NCBI RefSeq assembly: GCF_000820505.1
Contig: NZ_JWJD01000002.1
Coordinates: 1,357-49,026, forward strand
Source of the DNA: Geoalkalibacter ferrihydriticus DSM 17813
Lineage (GTDB): Bacteria > Desulfobacterota > Desulfuromonadia > Desulfuromonadales > Geoalkalibacteraceae
Length of the DNA: 47,670 nucleotides
Direction of reading: 5' to 3'
In this document: piece by piece, positions 15,245-23,940 of the stretch
How positions within the stretch are numbered: the first letter of the stretch is position 1
Layout of the letters: every line of letters begins with the position of its first letter
The notes under the pieces: model-generated
The model's input: only the letters and a program-made list of their open reading frames with translations
Told to the model about the DNA's origin: nothing
The model's database searches: none
Program-made: the position numbers and the translations under genes

Positions 15245-15260
15245 AAAGTGTCGACACTTT
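15245..15260. promoter_or_regulatory. Perfect 16-bp palindrome upstream of rseC-smpB
   Basis: AAAGTGTCGACACTTT reads the same on both strands. It lies about 150 bases before the rseC start in a 300-base interval (15099-15398) that holds no gene. AATTTATGC occurs twice at 15288-15317. A dimeric repressor or activator site is plausible; the regulator is unknown. Confidence 0.45.
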
Positions 15261-15372
15261 TACATAAGTTGCCGATTTTTAACAACAATTTATGCGGTCA
15301 AAATTTATGCAGTTTGCCAAGAGGCAGTCATTCAGGGCAATAAAGAGTCTCATCCCGGGATTTTCCCAAGGC

Positions 15373-15395
15373 TTATCCACAATGTCTGTGGATAA
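15373..15395. promoter_or_regulatory. Pair of inverted perfect DnaA boxes
   Basis: TTATCCACA (15373-15381) and its exact complement TGTGGATAA (15387-15395) stand five bases apart, 3 bases beyond the gltX stop. Both match the strongest DnaA-box consensus. The pair could also form a 10-bp hairpin, but no T-run follows on the minus strand, so a simple terminator is less likely. Confidence 0.6.
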
Positions 15396-15398
15396 GTT

Positions 15399-16802
15399 TC
15401 AGGCGCCACACAGGGGCAAAACATTCCGCAGGCGACGCAGAGAGGTTTCCCGGCCGAGAACGACAACCACGTCGAAAATGCTGGGGCTGCTCGTCCCTCC
15501 GGTTAAGGCAACGCGCACCGGCTGGGCAATGGCCGGAAGCTTGAGTTTATGCTGGTCCATCAGCTTTTTGAAGACATCTCCGACCGTTTCTTCGTTCCAG
15601 TCTTCAAGAGACTCCAGACCTTCGATGAGTTCATTGAAAAGTGCTATCTTGTCTTCGGTAAGGAATTTGGCCACCGCTTTGCCGTCAAACTCAAGTTCTT
15701 TTTTGAAATAAAAGGCTGCACCCTCAGCCATTTCGACCAGAGTCTTGGCACGATCCTGAAGGGTACGCACCACCTCCGGCAAAGCCGGTCCGGAACTTGG
15801 ATCCAGTCCTTTTTCTTGAAGAAAGGGAACCAGGCAATCGCCGAGGCGCACCGGGTCGCCAGTCTTGATATAGTGTTCGTTGAGCCACAGAAGTTTTCCA
15901 GGATTGAAGACGCCGGCGGATTTGCCGACATTTTCGAGGGAGAATTTTTCGATCAACTCATCCATGGAAAAGATTTCCTGATCCCCATGGGACCAGCCAA
16001 GACGCACCAGGTAATTCACCATGGCTTCCGGCAGATAGCCCATTTCCTTGTAGGCCATGACCGAAGTGGCTCCATGACGCTTGGACAACCGGGCTTTGTC
16101 GGCACCGAGAATCATGGGTACATGGGCAAATTGCGGCACCTCGTACCCCAGGGCCTGATAAAGTTGACTCTGACGCGGGGTGTTGTTGATGTGATCGTCT
16201 CCGCGAATTACCAGGTTGATGTCCATGGTAGCATCATCCACCACAACGACGAAATTATAGGTGGGGCTGCCGTCGCTGCGCTGGATGATGAGATCATCGA
16301 GTTCTTCGTTGCGAAAGGTAATCGTGCCCTTGATGCGGTCGGCAAAGGTCGTCTCACCTGCTTCCGGAGCTTGAAAGCGAATCACGAAAGGTTTGTCGGC
16401 AGGCGCCTCTCCCGTCAGCCTGCGACAGGTGCCGTCATATTTGGGTTTGCGTCCTTCAGACTGGGCGCGTTGGCGTTTTTCTTCAAGAATTTCAGCCGTG
16501 CAGTAGCAGCGGTAGGCTTTTCCGTTCGCCAGAAGCTGGTCGATTTTTTCACGATAAATTTCTGTACGCTGCGACTGATAGTAGGGGCCTTCGTCATAAC
16601 TAAGACCCAACCAGTCCATGGCCTGCAGAATGGCATCGACGGATTCCTGGGTGGAGCGGGCCACATCGGTGTCTTCAACGCGCAGGACAAAGGTACCCTC
16701 TTCCTTGCGTGCAATCAAAAAGTTAAACAGTGCGGTACGCGCGCCGCCGATATGCAGATAGCCGGTCGGACTGGGCGCAAAACGGACTCGCAGGTTTTTC
16801 AT
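15399..16802 (-). CDS. gltX: Glutamate--tRNA ligase
   Basis: The 467-residue class I synthetase charges tRNA-Glu in the cytoplasm. The HIGH-type motif is [11 protein letters not shown] (residues 10-20), and the KMSKS equivalent is ARLSKR (237-242). The cysteines of a CYC...C element (C99, C101, C126) suggest a zinc site. Length fits bacterial GltX. The ATG at 16802 gives the usual [14 protein letters not shown] start; an upstream start at 16859 would add an unlikely leader. The gene appears to be transcribed alone. Confidence 0.98.
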   Translation of the reverse strand: MKNLRVRFAPSPTGYLHIGGARTALFNFLIARKEEGTFVLRVEDTDVARSTQESVDAILQAMDWLGLSYDEGPYYQSQRTEIYREKIDQLLANGKAYRCYCTAEILEEKRQRAQSEGRKPKYDGTCRRLTGEAPADKPFVIRFQAPEAGETTFADRIKGTITFRNEELDDLIIQRSDGSPTYNFVVVVDDATMDINLVIRGDDHINNTPRQSQLYQALGYEVPQFAHVPMILGADKARLSKRHGATSVMAYKEMGYLPEAMVNYLVRLGWSHGDQEIFSMDELIEKFSLENVGKSAGVFNPGKLLWLNEHYIKTGDPVRLGDCLVPFLQEKGLDPSSGPALPEVVRTLQDRAKTLVEMAEGAAFYFKKELEFDGKAVAKFLTEDKIALFNELIEGLESLEDWNEETVGDVFKKLMDQHKLKLPAIAQPVRVALTGGTSSPSIFDVVVVLGRETSLRRLRNVLPLCGA

Positions 16803-16961
16803 GATTGACTCCTCTTGAATTCTTTTCGCTAACCTTGATCCGTGAGATCCAGGTATCAATAAAAAGAGGCCGCCAGCATTGCGGCGACCCCGTCCTATAT
16901 ACTGTAAAACCTCAAAATTGCCAAGGATTTTCTGGAAAAACGGAGGAGACGCGCGCCTACA

Positions 16962-17762
16962 CTACTCAATTACCAAACCGGCATAACCGACCACTTCGCG
17001 TGTGTCTCCGGTGATCTCGCCGCTGTTGGCATAGCGGACCAGAGTAGCGCTACGGGCACCCAATTCTGTGCATGCGGCAAGCATGGCCACCGTTGGGATT
17101 ACCCCGCACATGCTGATGCGACGTGCGGCCACCACCTGATAAAGACCTTCGGGGTCCAAAGCCAGGATTTTCTCGACGGCCGCCGTATCTTTTTCCCGCG
17201 CCTGCGCCGCCGATTCATAATGGGTCATATCGGAACTGGCGACCAGCAGGATATCTTCCCTTATATCCTTTAAGCAAGTGCCCAGCTCGCGGCCAAAGGC
17301 CATCAGCTCAGCGAGGTTGATCCGACCAAGGCAGATCGGCACGATGCGGACCTGAGGATTGAGAAATTGCAGAAACGGCACCTGCACCTCCAATGAGTGC
17401 TCAAAACGATGTGCCGCGGGATCTTCGGTCAACAAAGAGCAGCGTTCCAGAAGTGTTCGCGCCAGTGGCTCATCAATAACAACCTCCCCTAAGGGGGTTT
17501 TCCAACAGCCGGCCGGATAGAGCGCGGCACGGTGTCCGATGCCGTGATGATTGGGGCCGAGAATCACGACGCGATCGGGAATCCGTGCCTGGGCCAGGGT
17601 TTGCCCGGCAACGGCGCCGGAATAAACATATCCTGCATGGGGCGAAACAACGCCCATAACCTTGCGGGACTCACCCTGGGGAATGAATCCGGCGATCAGG
17701 TCCCGCAATTTATCCTTGTTCGCCGGGTAAAACTGCCCGGCAACGGCAGGTTCACGATGCAT
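16962..17762 (-). CDS. amrB: MEMO-family protein, AmmeMemoRadiSam system protein B
   Basis: The 266-residue protein belongs to the MEMO/AmrB family, related to non-heme iron dioxygenases of the LigB type. Conserved histidine motifs are SPHAGYVYSG (H42), LGPNHHG, EHSLEVQVPFL and SSDMTHY, and the late CGVIPTVAML carries the family cysteine. In many bacteria it sits with a radical-SAM gene (AmrS) and AmrA; those partners are not in this window. The biochemical role is still unclear. It ends up 14 bases from the downstream end of the permease gene, so the two may share a message. Confidence 0.9.
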   Translation of the reverse strand: MHREPAVAGQFYPANKDKLRDLIAGFIPQGESRKVMGVVSPHAGYVYSGAVAGQTLAQARIPDRVVILGPNHHGIGHRAALYPAGCWKTPLGEVVIDEPLARTLLERCSLLTEDPAAHRFEHSLEVQVPFLQFLNPQVRIVPICLGRINLAELMAFGRELGTCLKDIREDILLVASSDMTHYESAAQAREKDTAAVEKILALDPEGLYQVVAARRISMCGVIPTVAMLAACTELGARSATLVRYANSGEITGDTREVVGYAGLVIE

Positions 17763-17776
17763 GGGTTGACCTCGTC

Positions 17777-18598
17777 TCAGATCCAGAAACTGATAAACAT
17801 ACGCAGCCCGATGACAATCAGAAAAACGGCAAATATTCTCATCAGTCTATCATTGCGCACGCGTGACGCAAGGCGCACACCAAGTCGGGCGCAGAGAATG
17901 CTGAGCGGCGCAACCAGGGTGGCCACAAGCACGTTGACATAACCAAAACAATATGGCGGCAGATCAGGCACATTGCGCCCAAGCAAAATATAAAAGATGG
18001 TCGCCGCAAAGGCAGAGACAACGATCAGGGCGCTGGAATTGCCCACGGCCAGATGAATAGGCTGTCGCAGGGCAATGACCAGCAGGGGAACCGTGATCAC
18101 TCCGCCGCCGATGCCGAAAAACGCGGAAAAAGCGCCCCCGGCAAATCCCACTGAGAGCAAATTCAGGCGGGGGATTCTTCCATGCTCCTCGGGCGGCAGG
18201 CGAGGCCGGAAGAGAAACATTTTAAGACCGACGCCGATCTGCATAAGACCGAACAAGGCCTTGAGAACATCTCCCGACAAACCAGTGGCCAGCCATGAGC
18301 CAAAGGCGGCGCCGAGCAAGGAGCCGCCGGCCAGGAACAGAACCTGCCGGTTTCTGACATTGCCGCGTTTGCGATGTCCCAACGTAGCGCTGAAAGCGGT
18401 GGGGATGATAATTGCCAGGCTGGTGCCGAAGGCGATATGCACGATGAGTTCGGGAGGAAACTCGGCAACGGTGAAGGCCCAGAGAAACAGCGGCACGAGA
18501 ATAACGCCGCCGCCAATGCCAAACAACCCGGCAAGGATCCCCGCAAAGGCACCGAGCAAAAGAAAAAGGCCGACAACCTGAAAGGAGAGAAAATCCAT
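17777..18598 (-). CDS. TauE/SafE-family membrane permease
   Basis: The 273-residue integral membrane protein has about eight hydrophobic helices and the two repeated glycine signatures of the family (GLFGIGGGVILVPL near residue 25 and FFGIGGGVITVPLL near residue 155). These proteins export or import sulfite, sulfonates or other small organic anions. The substrate cannot be inferred here. Loops are short and basic on the cytoplasmic side. It is immediately upstream of amrB on the same strand. Confidence 0.88.
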   Translation of the reverse strand: MDFLSFQVVGLFLLLGAFAGILAGLFGIGGGVILVPLFLWAFTVAEFPPELIVHIAFGTSLAIIIPTAFSATLGHRKRGNVRNRQVLFLAGGSLLGAAFGSWLATGLSGDVLKALFGLMQIGVGLKMFLFRPRLPPEEHGRIPRLNLLSVGFAGGAFSAFFGIGGGVITVPLLVIALRQPIHLAVGNSSALIVVSAFAATIFYILLGRNVPDLPPYCFGYVNVLVATLVAPLSILCARLGVRLASRVRNDRLMRIFAVFLIVIGLRMFISFWI

Positions 18599-18637
18599 GT
18601 CCGGCAGTCTAGCGGAAAAATCGACGAGGATGGAAAC

Positions 18638-18669
18638 AAAAAAGCCGGCATAATGCCGGCTTTTCTTTT
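18638..18669 (-). terminator. Bidirectional terminator after tRNA-Cys
   Basis: GCCGGCATAATGCCGGC forms a near-perfect hairpin with T-runs on both strands. On the minus strand it lies 4 bases beyond the tRNA end. The same core (GCCGGCATAATGCC) occurs in the hairpin at 11747-11761. Confidence 0.88.
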
Positions 18670-18672
18670 AGA

Positions 18673-18746
<74 letters not shown>

Positions 18747-18829
18747 GAACTTGATGAAGCGTATGAATATCAAATCACTTGCCTGAGTGTCAAGGTTTAA
18801 AAAAGCCATCCTCCCTCAAGGTGCCTGCT

Positions 18830-19057
18830 CTAATTTATCCACCCGCACCAGGTCTGGCACCGGGCATCCTCGCCTTGAGTGCGCCAGGAGCGCCCGACTT
18901 GGCTGCCGGCCCGCAAATGTTCGCCCAGATCGAAGCAAACTCCCAGAGGTATCAGTAAACGGCTCACCGCCTCCTGAAAAATCAGGGCTCTGGCTTCTCC
19001 CACCGCCGGAGAGGCACCGGCGGAAAAATCCTGCAAAAAGGGATTTTCCCATAGCAA
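18830..19057 (-). CDS. Small hypothetical protein downstream of rtcA
   Basis: A 75-codon frame starting from TTG (GGGAG lies upstream) reads LLWENPFLQDFSAGASPAV and continues into ALIFQEAVSRLLIPLGVC, with protein-like composition. I recognise no family. A rival frame (18816-19073) on the same strand is less protein-like. It follows rtcA by 35 bases and may be cotranscribed. Reality of the gene is uncertain. Confidence 0.3.
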   Translation of the reverse strand: MLWENPFLQDFSAGASPAVGEARALIFQEAVSRLLIPLGVCFDLGEHLRAGSQVGRSWRTQGEDARCQTWCGWIN

Positions 19058-19092
19058 GATCTCCCATCGGCATTATCTTTTACCGCACGTTG

Positions 19093-20145
19093 TTAAAAAA
19101 GGTGCCCGGCACCGCGGATACGCACCCGGCCGACCTCCCCCAGGGTACCGTCGACATTGATTTCAACGGGCAAAAACGCTTTCACCGTCTGAATGTTGGT
19201 CAACAGATGCGATGTAACCTTCACCGTGGTGAATTCGGATTTTCCTTCAGCAAGAGCCAGCGGCACCAGCAATTGATCCGCCAGGTGCTCATCAATGGCG
19301 GCCTTGCTTGCCAGAAACCGCTCCAGTGCATCCACGGCCTCATCCGCCACGGCCTCGGCCGGCTTGCCGCGCTGCCCCAGAGCATAGTAGCAGCAGCGCG
19401 CCCCTTCAAATTCAGCCAGGAGGAAAAGCAGGCAACCTTGCCCGAGCCCTGGCAGCCTTCCGATCTCCACCTCCAGTACTCCCTTGAATCGGGCCAATCG
19501 CCGCTGCGTCTGCTCGACCTGGCGGCGCGCCACATCGCTGGGCAGCCCCGTAGACAGGGAAAGACAGGTAAGTTTCTCCAGATTGCCGCGCTGGCTGAGG
19601 TCGAGGCCACTGAGGCGACGCAGCGGCTGAACCAGAGCGCGCACCTGCCCGCCACCTTTGGGGTAATAACCGGCCTGCTCCAATGTCAGATCAATTCGAC
19701 AACCCATCTGACGAATCCAGGGGAGCCAGTGACGCTCAAGGTAATGAAAACAGGGGCTCCAGGGCACGTGGGTACCGCCTCGCACCCCCAGAAGTGAGGC
19801 CGCCGGGGCAAAGGATAGCGGCATAAGCAGGGTCTGCAACACCAGGCTGACCGAGCCGGCGGTGCCAATGTCGAGCTGATATTTGCCAGGGAAAATCCCC
19901 TGGGGAATAAATTCAATGGCCTGGGAGCCCTTGCTTGCTCCCGCGCAGGAGGCGCCACCAATCATGACCGCGGCCTCGAGCGCCTTGAGATGCTGCGCGG
20001 CCAGACCCGGTACACGGCGCCCGCTGCGTATTTTCCACATGTGCAGGGGACGCCCGGTAAGCAGGGACAACGTCAGGGCGGTGCGCAGAATCTGTCCGCC
20101 ACCTTCGCCCTGAGAACCGTCTATATAAATGGGGGAATAAGGCAT
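19093..20145 (-). CDS. rtcA: RNA 3'-terminal phosphate cyclase
   Basis: The 350-residue enzyme converts an RNA 3'-phosphate to a 2',3'-cyclic phosphate using ATP, through a covalent AMP on histidine. Family motifs are clear: DGSQGEGGGQILRTALTLS at the start, RVPGLAAQHLKAL, GTAGSVSLVLQTLL, YYPKGGGQV and, near the end, DEHLADQLLVPLAL with the nucleophilic histidine. Length is normal. No rtcB ligase or rtcR regulator is adjacent, unlike E. coli. I chose the ATG at 20145; there is no strong ribosome binding site before it. Confidence 0.95.
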   Translation of the reverse strand: MPYSPIYIDGSQGEGGGQILRTALTLSLLTGRPLHMWKIRSGRRVPGLAAQHLKALEAAVMIGGASCAGASKGSQAIEFIPQGIFPGKYQLDIGTAGSVSLVLQTLLMPLSFAPAASLLGVRGGTHVPWSPCFHYLERHWLPWIRQMGCRIDLTLEQAGYYPKGGGQVRALVQPLRRLSGLDLSQRGNLEKLTCLSLSTGLPSDVARRQVEQTQRRLARFKGVLEVEIGRLPGLGQGCLLFLLAEFEGARCCYYALGQRGKPAEAVADEAVDALERFLASKAAIDEHLADQLLVPLALAEGKSEFTTVKVTSHLLTNIQTVKAFLPVEINVDGTLGEVGRVRIRGAGHLF

Positions 20146-20229
20146 TTCGGCAACTTCAAACAAGCGCGGGGCGAACCCCGCTGGATCCGCCCCGCTACAA
20201 ATTTCAAGATTTTTTCGCGTGCTCTGCCC

Positions 20230-20745
20230 TTAGGCGCCGACATCGCGGCCGAAATTACGGAACTCTTCCAGATTGCTGAATTCACGCCAAGCGAGAAATT
20301 CGTTGGGAGCATTCACAAAATCGTAGACATTCCTAATAATATTGAAATGCTTGTGTTCCTCTTCGATGACGCGTTTGAGCAGAGCCTTGACTTCGGGATT
20401 GGTTTCCCGCTCCAACGCCTGCTCGTACACACGGGCACCTTCGGCTTCCATTTTCATGGCATGCTCATAGGCTTCCACATCGCCCTGGATATCTCCAGAG
20501 GAAGGCCGCTGCTCGATCATTTTTACAAAGGCGTTTTTGGCATTGTCGAGCGCCTGGCTGTCTTCCATGGTCGTCACATCGGTGCGCGCTTTCATGGCCT
20601 GGAAAATTTCGAAATGTTTTTTTTCGTCGGCGGCCAGATCAAGAAAAATATTGCGAATGCCCTCAGCATTGGTTTCTTGCGCCAGTTTCTTGTAATAGGC
20701 CTCCGCATCGTTTTCCATTTTCATGGCAAATTCAAACACATTCAT
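20230..20745 (-). CDS. Ferritin-like diiron protein, rubrerythrin type without rubredoxin domain
   Basis: The 171-residue protein has two related halves, each with an E...ExxH pattern (MENDAEAYYK with ADEKKHFEIF; MEAEGARVYE with EEEHKHFNII), the diiron site of a four-helix bundle. The rubredoxin-type CxxC domain of true rubrerythrins is absent. Such proteins reduce hydrogen peroxide or handle iron in anaerobes. The ATG at 20745 follows AGGTG; upstream sequence contains a good promoter (20781-20808), which rules out the longer frame to 20844. Confidence 0.88.
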   Translation of the reverse strand: MNVFEFAMKMENDAEAYYKKLAQETNAEGIRNIFLDLAADEKKHFEIFQAMKARTDVTTMEDSQALDNAKNAFVKMIEQRPSSGDIQGDVEAYEHAMKMEAEGARVYEQALERETNPEVKALLKRVIEEEHKHFNIIRNVYDFVNAPNEFLAWREFSNLEEFRNFGRDVGA

Positions 20746-20780
20746 CGTTTCACCTCGCAGGATGGATTTATTTGCATAAA

Positions 20781-20808
20781 AGTCTACCCGCGACAGAAGT
20801 TCTGTCAA
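20781..20808 (-). promoter_or_regulatory. Promoter of the ferritin-like gene
   Basis: On the minus strand TTGACA (20803-20808) and TAGACT (20781-20786) are separated by 16 bases, 35 bases before the ATG. A good sigma-70 type match. Confidence 0.65.
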
Positions 20809-20868
20809 GATTAGGGCTGTTTTCCGATCAGGAAATGTACACAAAATCTTTAAAACCCGACCCAGTTC

Positions 20869-23256
20869 TCAGCGCCCGAAAATCCCCCGGACCGCATCGT
20901 CGAGCAGCTTGCGGGCAGGTTCTTGCGGCTGTTCTTCCTCCCCTTCGGGCTTTGCAGGCAGGATACGATCAATCACCCGCCGTTGCAATTCTTCGCGTGC
21001 CTTTTCTTCGACCTGCTCACGCACCCCGGTGGCGTCCAGGGCAAATCGTGGATTATCGTAGCTGCCGGCCACACGTAAGGGCAGTTGCCCCCAGCCTTGC
21101 TGATCGGTGAGAAAACGGGTCACTTGACCGCGCCGATCAAGCTTCTGCATGAGCGCCGGCGCCAAGCTGGCATTGAGGTTGAGATCCAGGGAGCCATCGA
21201 GCCCGACCGTACCTTGAGGTTTCATGCGCACCTCGCTTCCCTCCAGTTCGGTGTTGAGGCGCACCCGCCCCTGTTCGATGGTGAAACGGCCGCCGAATTT
21301 ACTGAAGCGCAGTACGCGCAGTTCCTCAAGGTTGAGATAATCGGCGAAATCCTCTGCCAGACCAGCACCGGTGATGCGGCCCTCCGCCAGATTCACATTT
21401 CCCTTGCCGCTGAGGTTCTTCTTGAGAGTTTCGGCAAGAGTGCCGCGACCGCTGAGATCAAGGTCGAGGTTGAGGTTGCCGAACAGGGTTCCGGCGGCTT
21501 GGGGCATAAAAGCCGTCACAAAGGGATCAGCCTGAAGCGATTGCAGATTGACCTTGGTCTGATAGGCCAGTCCTTCGCGGCCCAGATCGACGCGGGCACT
21601 CTGGTTGAATGTTCCCCCCACCACGCGACCGGTCATTTTTTCCACCGTCAGCACATTGTCGACCAGCCGATAGGCCAGGTCGAAGTCGTCGACGGCCAGC
21701 CCTTTGTAGACAGTCTTGGCGATTTTCACCGTGCCGTCGGCCCTCACGGGAATATCAAAGGGGCCGATTTCTTCCGCGGGTCCGGTGGCTGCCGGCGCAG
21801 GTTGGCGCGCGGTCGACGCAGCGGGCGCCGCACTGGCCTGCAACAGGGCGTCAAGATCAAACCGCTCGGAGCTGAGGTGTTGACTGACCACAATGGTTTC
21901 ACCAAAAAGATTACTTGCCTTGAGATCGATACGGGCCTGATTGGCTCCCTCCCGCATAATCAGATCCTGAGAGGTAAGCTGGTCGCCATTGAGAATAAGT
22001 CGCCCGTCCAGAGCAGGCCGCAGGCCCGCGACTGTGGCCTGCACATTCTGCAGGTGGACTTCGGCGCCCTTGAGCAGCGCGGCGCCCTGGTCAACGGATC
22101 CTTCAAGGCGCGCCCGAACATCGACGACTCCTGCCGGATTCATGTCAAGAGCATCCGCGACCAGATTCTGGGGCAGCGCCGCCAGCGCCTTGCGCAGGTC
22201 CAAGGCGGGCACCCTTAGATCTAATGCGACGCGCGGCTCAGTATCGAACTGCTCGACGCGGCCCGAAGCTTCAGCGACGATACCGTTGAAATCAAGTCGT
22301 GTACTGCGCAATTGAAGTGTCGATCCCTCAAGATCGGCCTCCAGGTCGTAATCCAGGTGTAGATTGGCCCCGCGAATCGGTGCATCGGCCAGATCGTCAA
22401 GGGTCAGGTTAATGTCTCGCAGAGCCACCTTGCCGCTTGAAACAACCTGCTTTACACCCCCTTCGGCGCGCACATCGAGATCCACCTTGAGCCCCGTGAG
22501 GCGGCCGGGCACCTGCTCACGAAAATAAGGAGAAAAGGCCGTCACGTCGAAATTCTCCAAGGTGATCCGGGCATTACCAGTCTGCCGGAGTATGTCGGCA
22601 CGCCCGTCAACTGAAAAGGGAGCGTCATTGATGCGGGATGTCAGCTCAAAAGGAAAGGCGCGATTAAGGGCGATATCACGGGCGGAAAAATTCAATTGGC
22701 TGAGCTGGTAACGCAAGGGGGCGTCGGGATTGATCATCTGATCGACAAATACCAGTTCGCCGTCAGTTAAGCGAACGGTAGCGATGGTCAGGTTGATGGG
22801 CGGCGGCCCGGCCGATTTTTCCGCTGCTGGTTCCGGGGGGGCGCCTGTATCACCCGCGTCCGCCACATCCGCGATCAGGTCACTGAAATTGAACGTTCCG
22901 TCGGCCAAGCGAACCACGCGAATCCGGGGTTCTTCCAGGCGCACTTCATCAACCACCACCTGAAGAAAGAACAGCGGCCAGAAGCGATAGCGCAGCACCA
23001 CCTGCCCGGCACTGACGAAAATCTCATCCTGATCCTTTTCCTTGATTTTGAGATCATGCAGGGCAATGCCTGAAAAGATGCTGACCTCAATCTCACCCAG
23101 TTGCACTTCACGCTGCAACGCGTCTTCGGCCATGGGCAACACGGTGGCCCGGACACGCTCGGGGGTGATGAGTACCTTGGCCAGAATAGCCACAGCCACG
23201 ACAAGAACCATTACCACGGCGGCGACAATGGCGCCGATTTTTACAAATTTGTTCAT
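20869..23256 (-). CDS. AsmA-family protein
   Basis: The 795-residue protein begins with a single membrane anchor (residues about 8-29) and continues into a long beta-rich periplasmic region typical of AsmA/TamB-like proteins. An N-terminal AsmA domain contains PMAEDALQREVQLGEIEVSI and SGIALHDLKI, and the C-terminal part contains LNLDLDLSGRGTL and GKGNVNLAEGRI. Such bridge-like proteins are thought to carry phospholipids between the membranes. A proline/alanine-rich linker lies near residues 470-490. It is a single gene between the ferritin-like gene and the EVE gene. Confidence 0.9.
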   Translation of the reverse strand: MNKFVKIGAIVAAVVMVLVVAVAILAKVLITPERVRATVLPMAEDALQREVQLGEIEVSIFSGIALHDLKIKEKDQDEIFVSAGQVVLRYRFWPLFFLQVVVDEVRLEEPRIRVVRLADGTFNFSDLIADVADAGDTGAPPEPAAEKSAGPPPINLTIATVRLTDGELVFVDQMINPDAPLRYQLSQLNFSARDIALNRAFPFELTSRINDAPFSVDGRADILRQTGNARITLENFDVTAFSPYFREQVPGRLTGLKVDLDVRAEGGVKQVVSSGKVALRDINLTLDDLADAPIRGANLHLDYDLEADLEGSTLQLRSTRLDFNGIVAEASGRVEQFDTEPRVALDLRVPALDLRKALAALPQNLVADALDMNPAGVVDVRARLEGSVDQGAALLKGAEVHLQNVQATVAGLRPALDGRLILNGDQLTSQDLIMREGANQARIDLKASNLFGETIVVSQHLSSERFDLDALLQASAAPAASTARQPAPAATGPAEEIGPFDIPVRADGTVKIAKTVYKGLAVDDFDLAYRLVDNVLTVEKMTGRVVGGTFNQSARVDLGREGLAYQTKVNLQSLQADPFVTAFMPQAAGTLFGNLNLDLDLSGRGTLAETLKKNLSGKGNVNLAEGRITGAGLAEDFADYLNLEELRVLRFSKFGGRFTIEQGRVRLNTELEGSEVRMKPQGTVGLDGSLDLNLNASLAPALMQKLDRRGQVTRFLTDQQGWGQLPLRVAGSYDNPRFALDATGVREQVEEKAREELQRRVIDRILPAKPEGEEEQPQEPARKLLDDAVRGIFGR

Positions 23257-23279
23257 TTTCTTTCCCCGATTATTTGTTG

Positions 23280-23774
23280 TTAATGGGACTTTTTATCAGT
23301 TGCGCTGAATTCCAAAATCGCCTCCCATTGCTCGCCGGTCACCGGTTGCACAGAGAGACGATTGCCCTTCTTGAGAACATCCATGCCCTCAAGGACAGGA
23401 TGATGACGCAGCATTTCCCGAGTAAGGGGCTGATAAAGCTCTCCCTCATACTTGACATCCACGGCGCACCAGATAGGGTTCTGTTCGGTGGCCCGAGGGT
23501 CAAAATGATCCGAGAGGGGATCCAGAGCACTCGCATCCGCGTATCCCTCACGCACCACCCGGGCAAAACCCACAATGGCCGGCGCAGGGATATTGCTGTG
23601 ATAAAACAGCACACCGTCACCGACCTTCAACGCGTCGCGCAGCAGGTTGCGCGCCTGATAATTGCGCACCCCATCCCAGCAAGTTGTCTGTTCGGGCGCA
23701 TGTTTCAAATCATCAAGAGAAAAACAGTGCGGCTCGGATTTCATCAGCCAGTAGCGCCGTTTGTTAAGGGTCAA
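23280..23774 (-). CDS. EVE-domain protein
   Basis: The 164-residue protein is a stand-alone EVE domain (thymocyte nuclear protein 1 family): YWLMKSEPHCFSLDDL, WDGVRNYQARNLLRD, GDGVLFYHSN, and IVGFARVV with the binding-pocket residues. EVE domains belong to the PUA-like fold and recognise modified bases such as 5-methylcytosine in DNA or modified RNA. The TTG at 23774 has GGAG 10 bases upstream and fits the family's start; an ATG at 23744 would cut into the first strand. It is 23 bases upstream of the AsmA gene. Confidence 0.93.
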   Translation of the reverse strand: MTLNKRRYWLMKSEPHCFSLDDLKHAPEQTTCWDGVRNYQARNLLRDALKVGDGVLFYHSNIPAPAIVGFARVVREGYADASALDPLSDHFDPRATEQNPIWCAVDVKYEGELYQPLTREMLRHHPVLEGMDVLKKGNRLSVQPVTGEQWEAILEFSATDKKSH

Positions 23775-23803
23775 AACCTGTGCTCCTGATTTTTTTACTT
23801 TTT

Positions 23804-23819
23804 TTGACTTCCGTCAAAG
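23804..23819 (+). promoter_or_regulatory. HcpR-like operator upstream of hcp
   Basis: TTTGAC-TTCC-GTCAAA is a perfect palindrome with a four-base centre. It matches the TTGACnnnnGTCAA pattern recalled for HcpR, the CRP/FNR-type nitrosative-stress regulator that controls hcp in Deltaproteobacteria. It lies 121 bases before the hcp start, between the divergent EVE gene and hcp. Confidence 0.75.
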
Positions 23820-23940
23820 CCGAAAAAAATGCCGGGGCTTATGGTAGGCATCAGGTTACGGCAAGAATTACTCTCTGATTATACCTCATGGCGCATAAAG
23901 CGCGAGGAAATTGCTCTCACCCCCAACAAGGAGAACCATC

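Noticed and set aside
15549-16808. Long plus-strand frame (419 codons) opposite gltX
   Set aside because: It is an antisense shadow of a clearly conserved gene, caused by codon bias.
18816-19073. Alternative minus-strand frame near the small rtcA-linked gene
   Set aside because: Its composition is less protein-like than that of the frame at 18830-19057, and at most one can be real.
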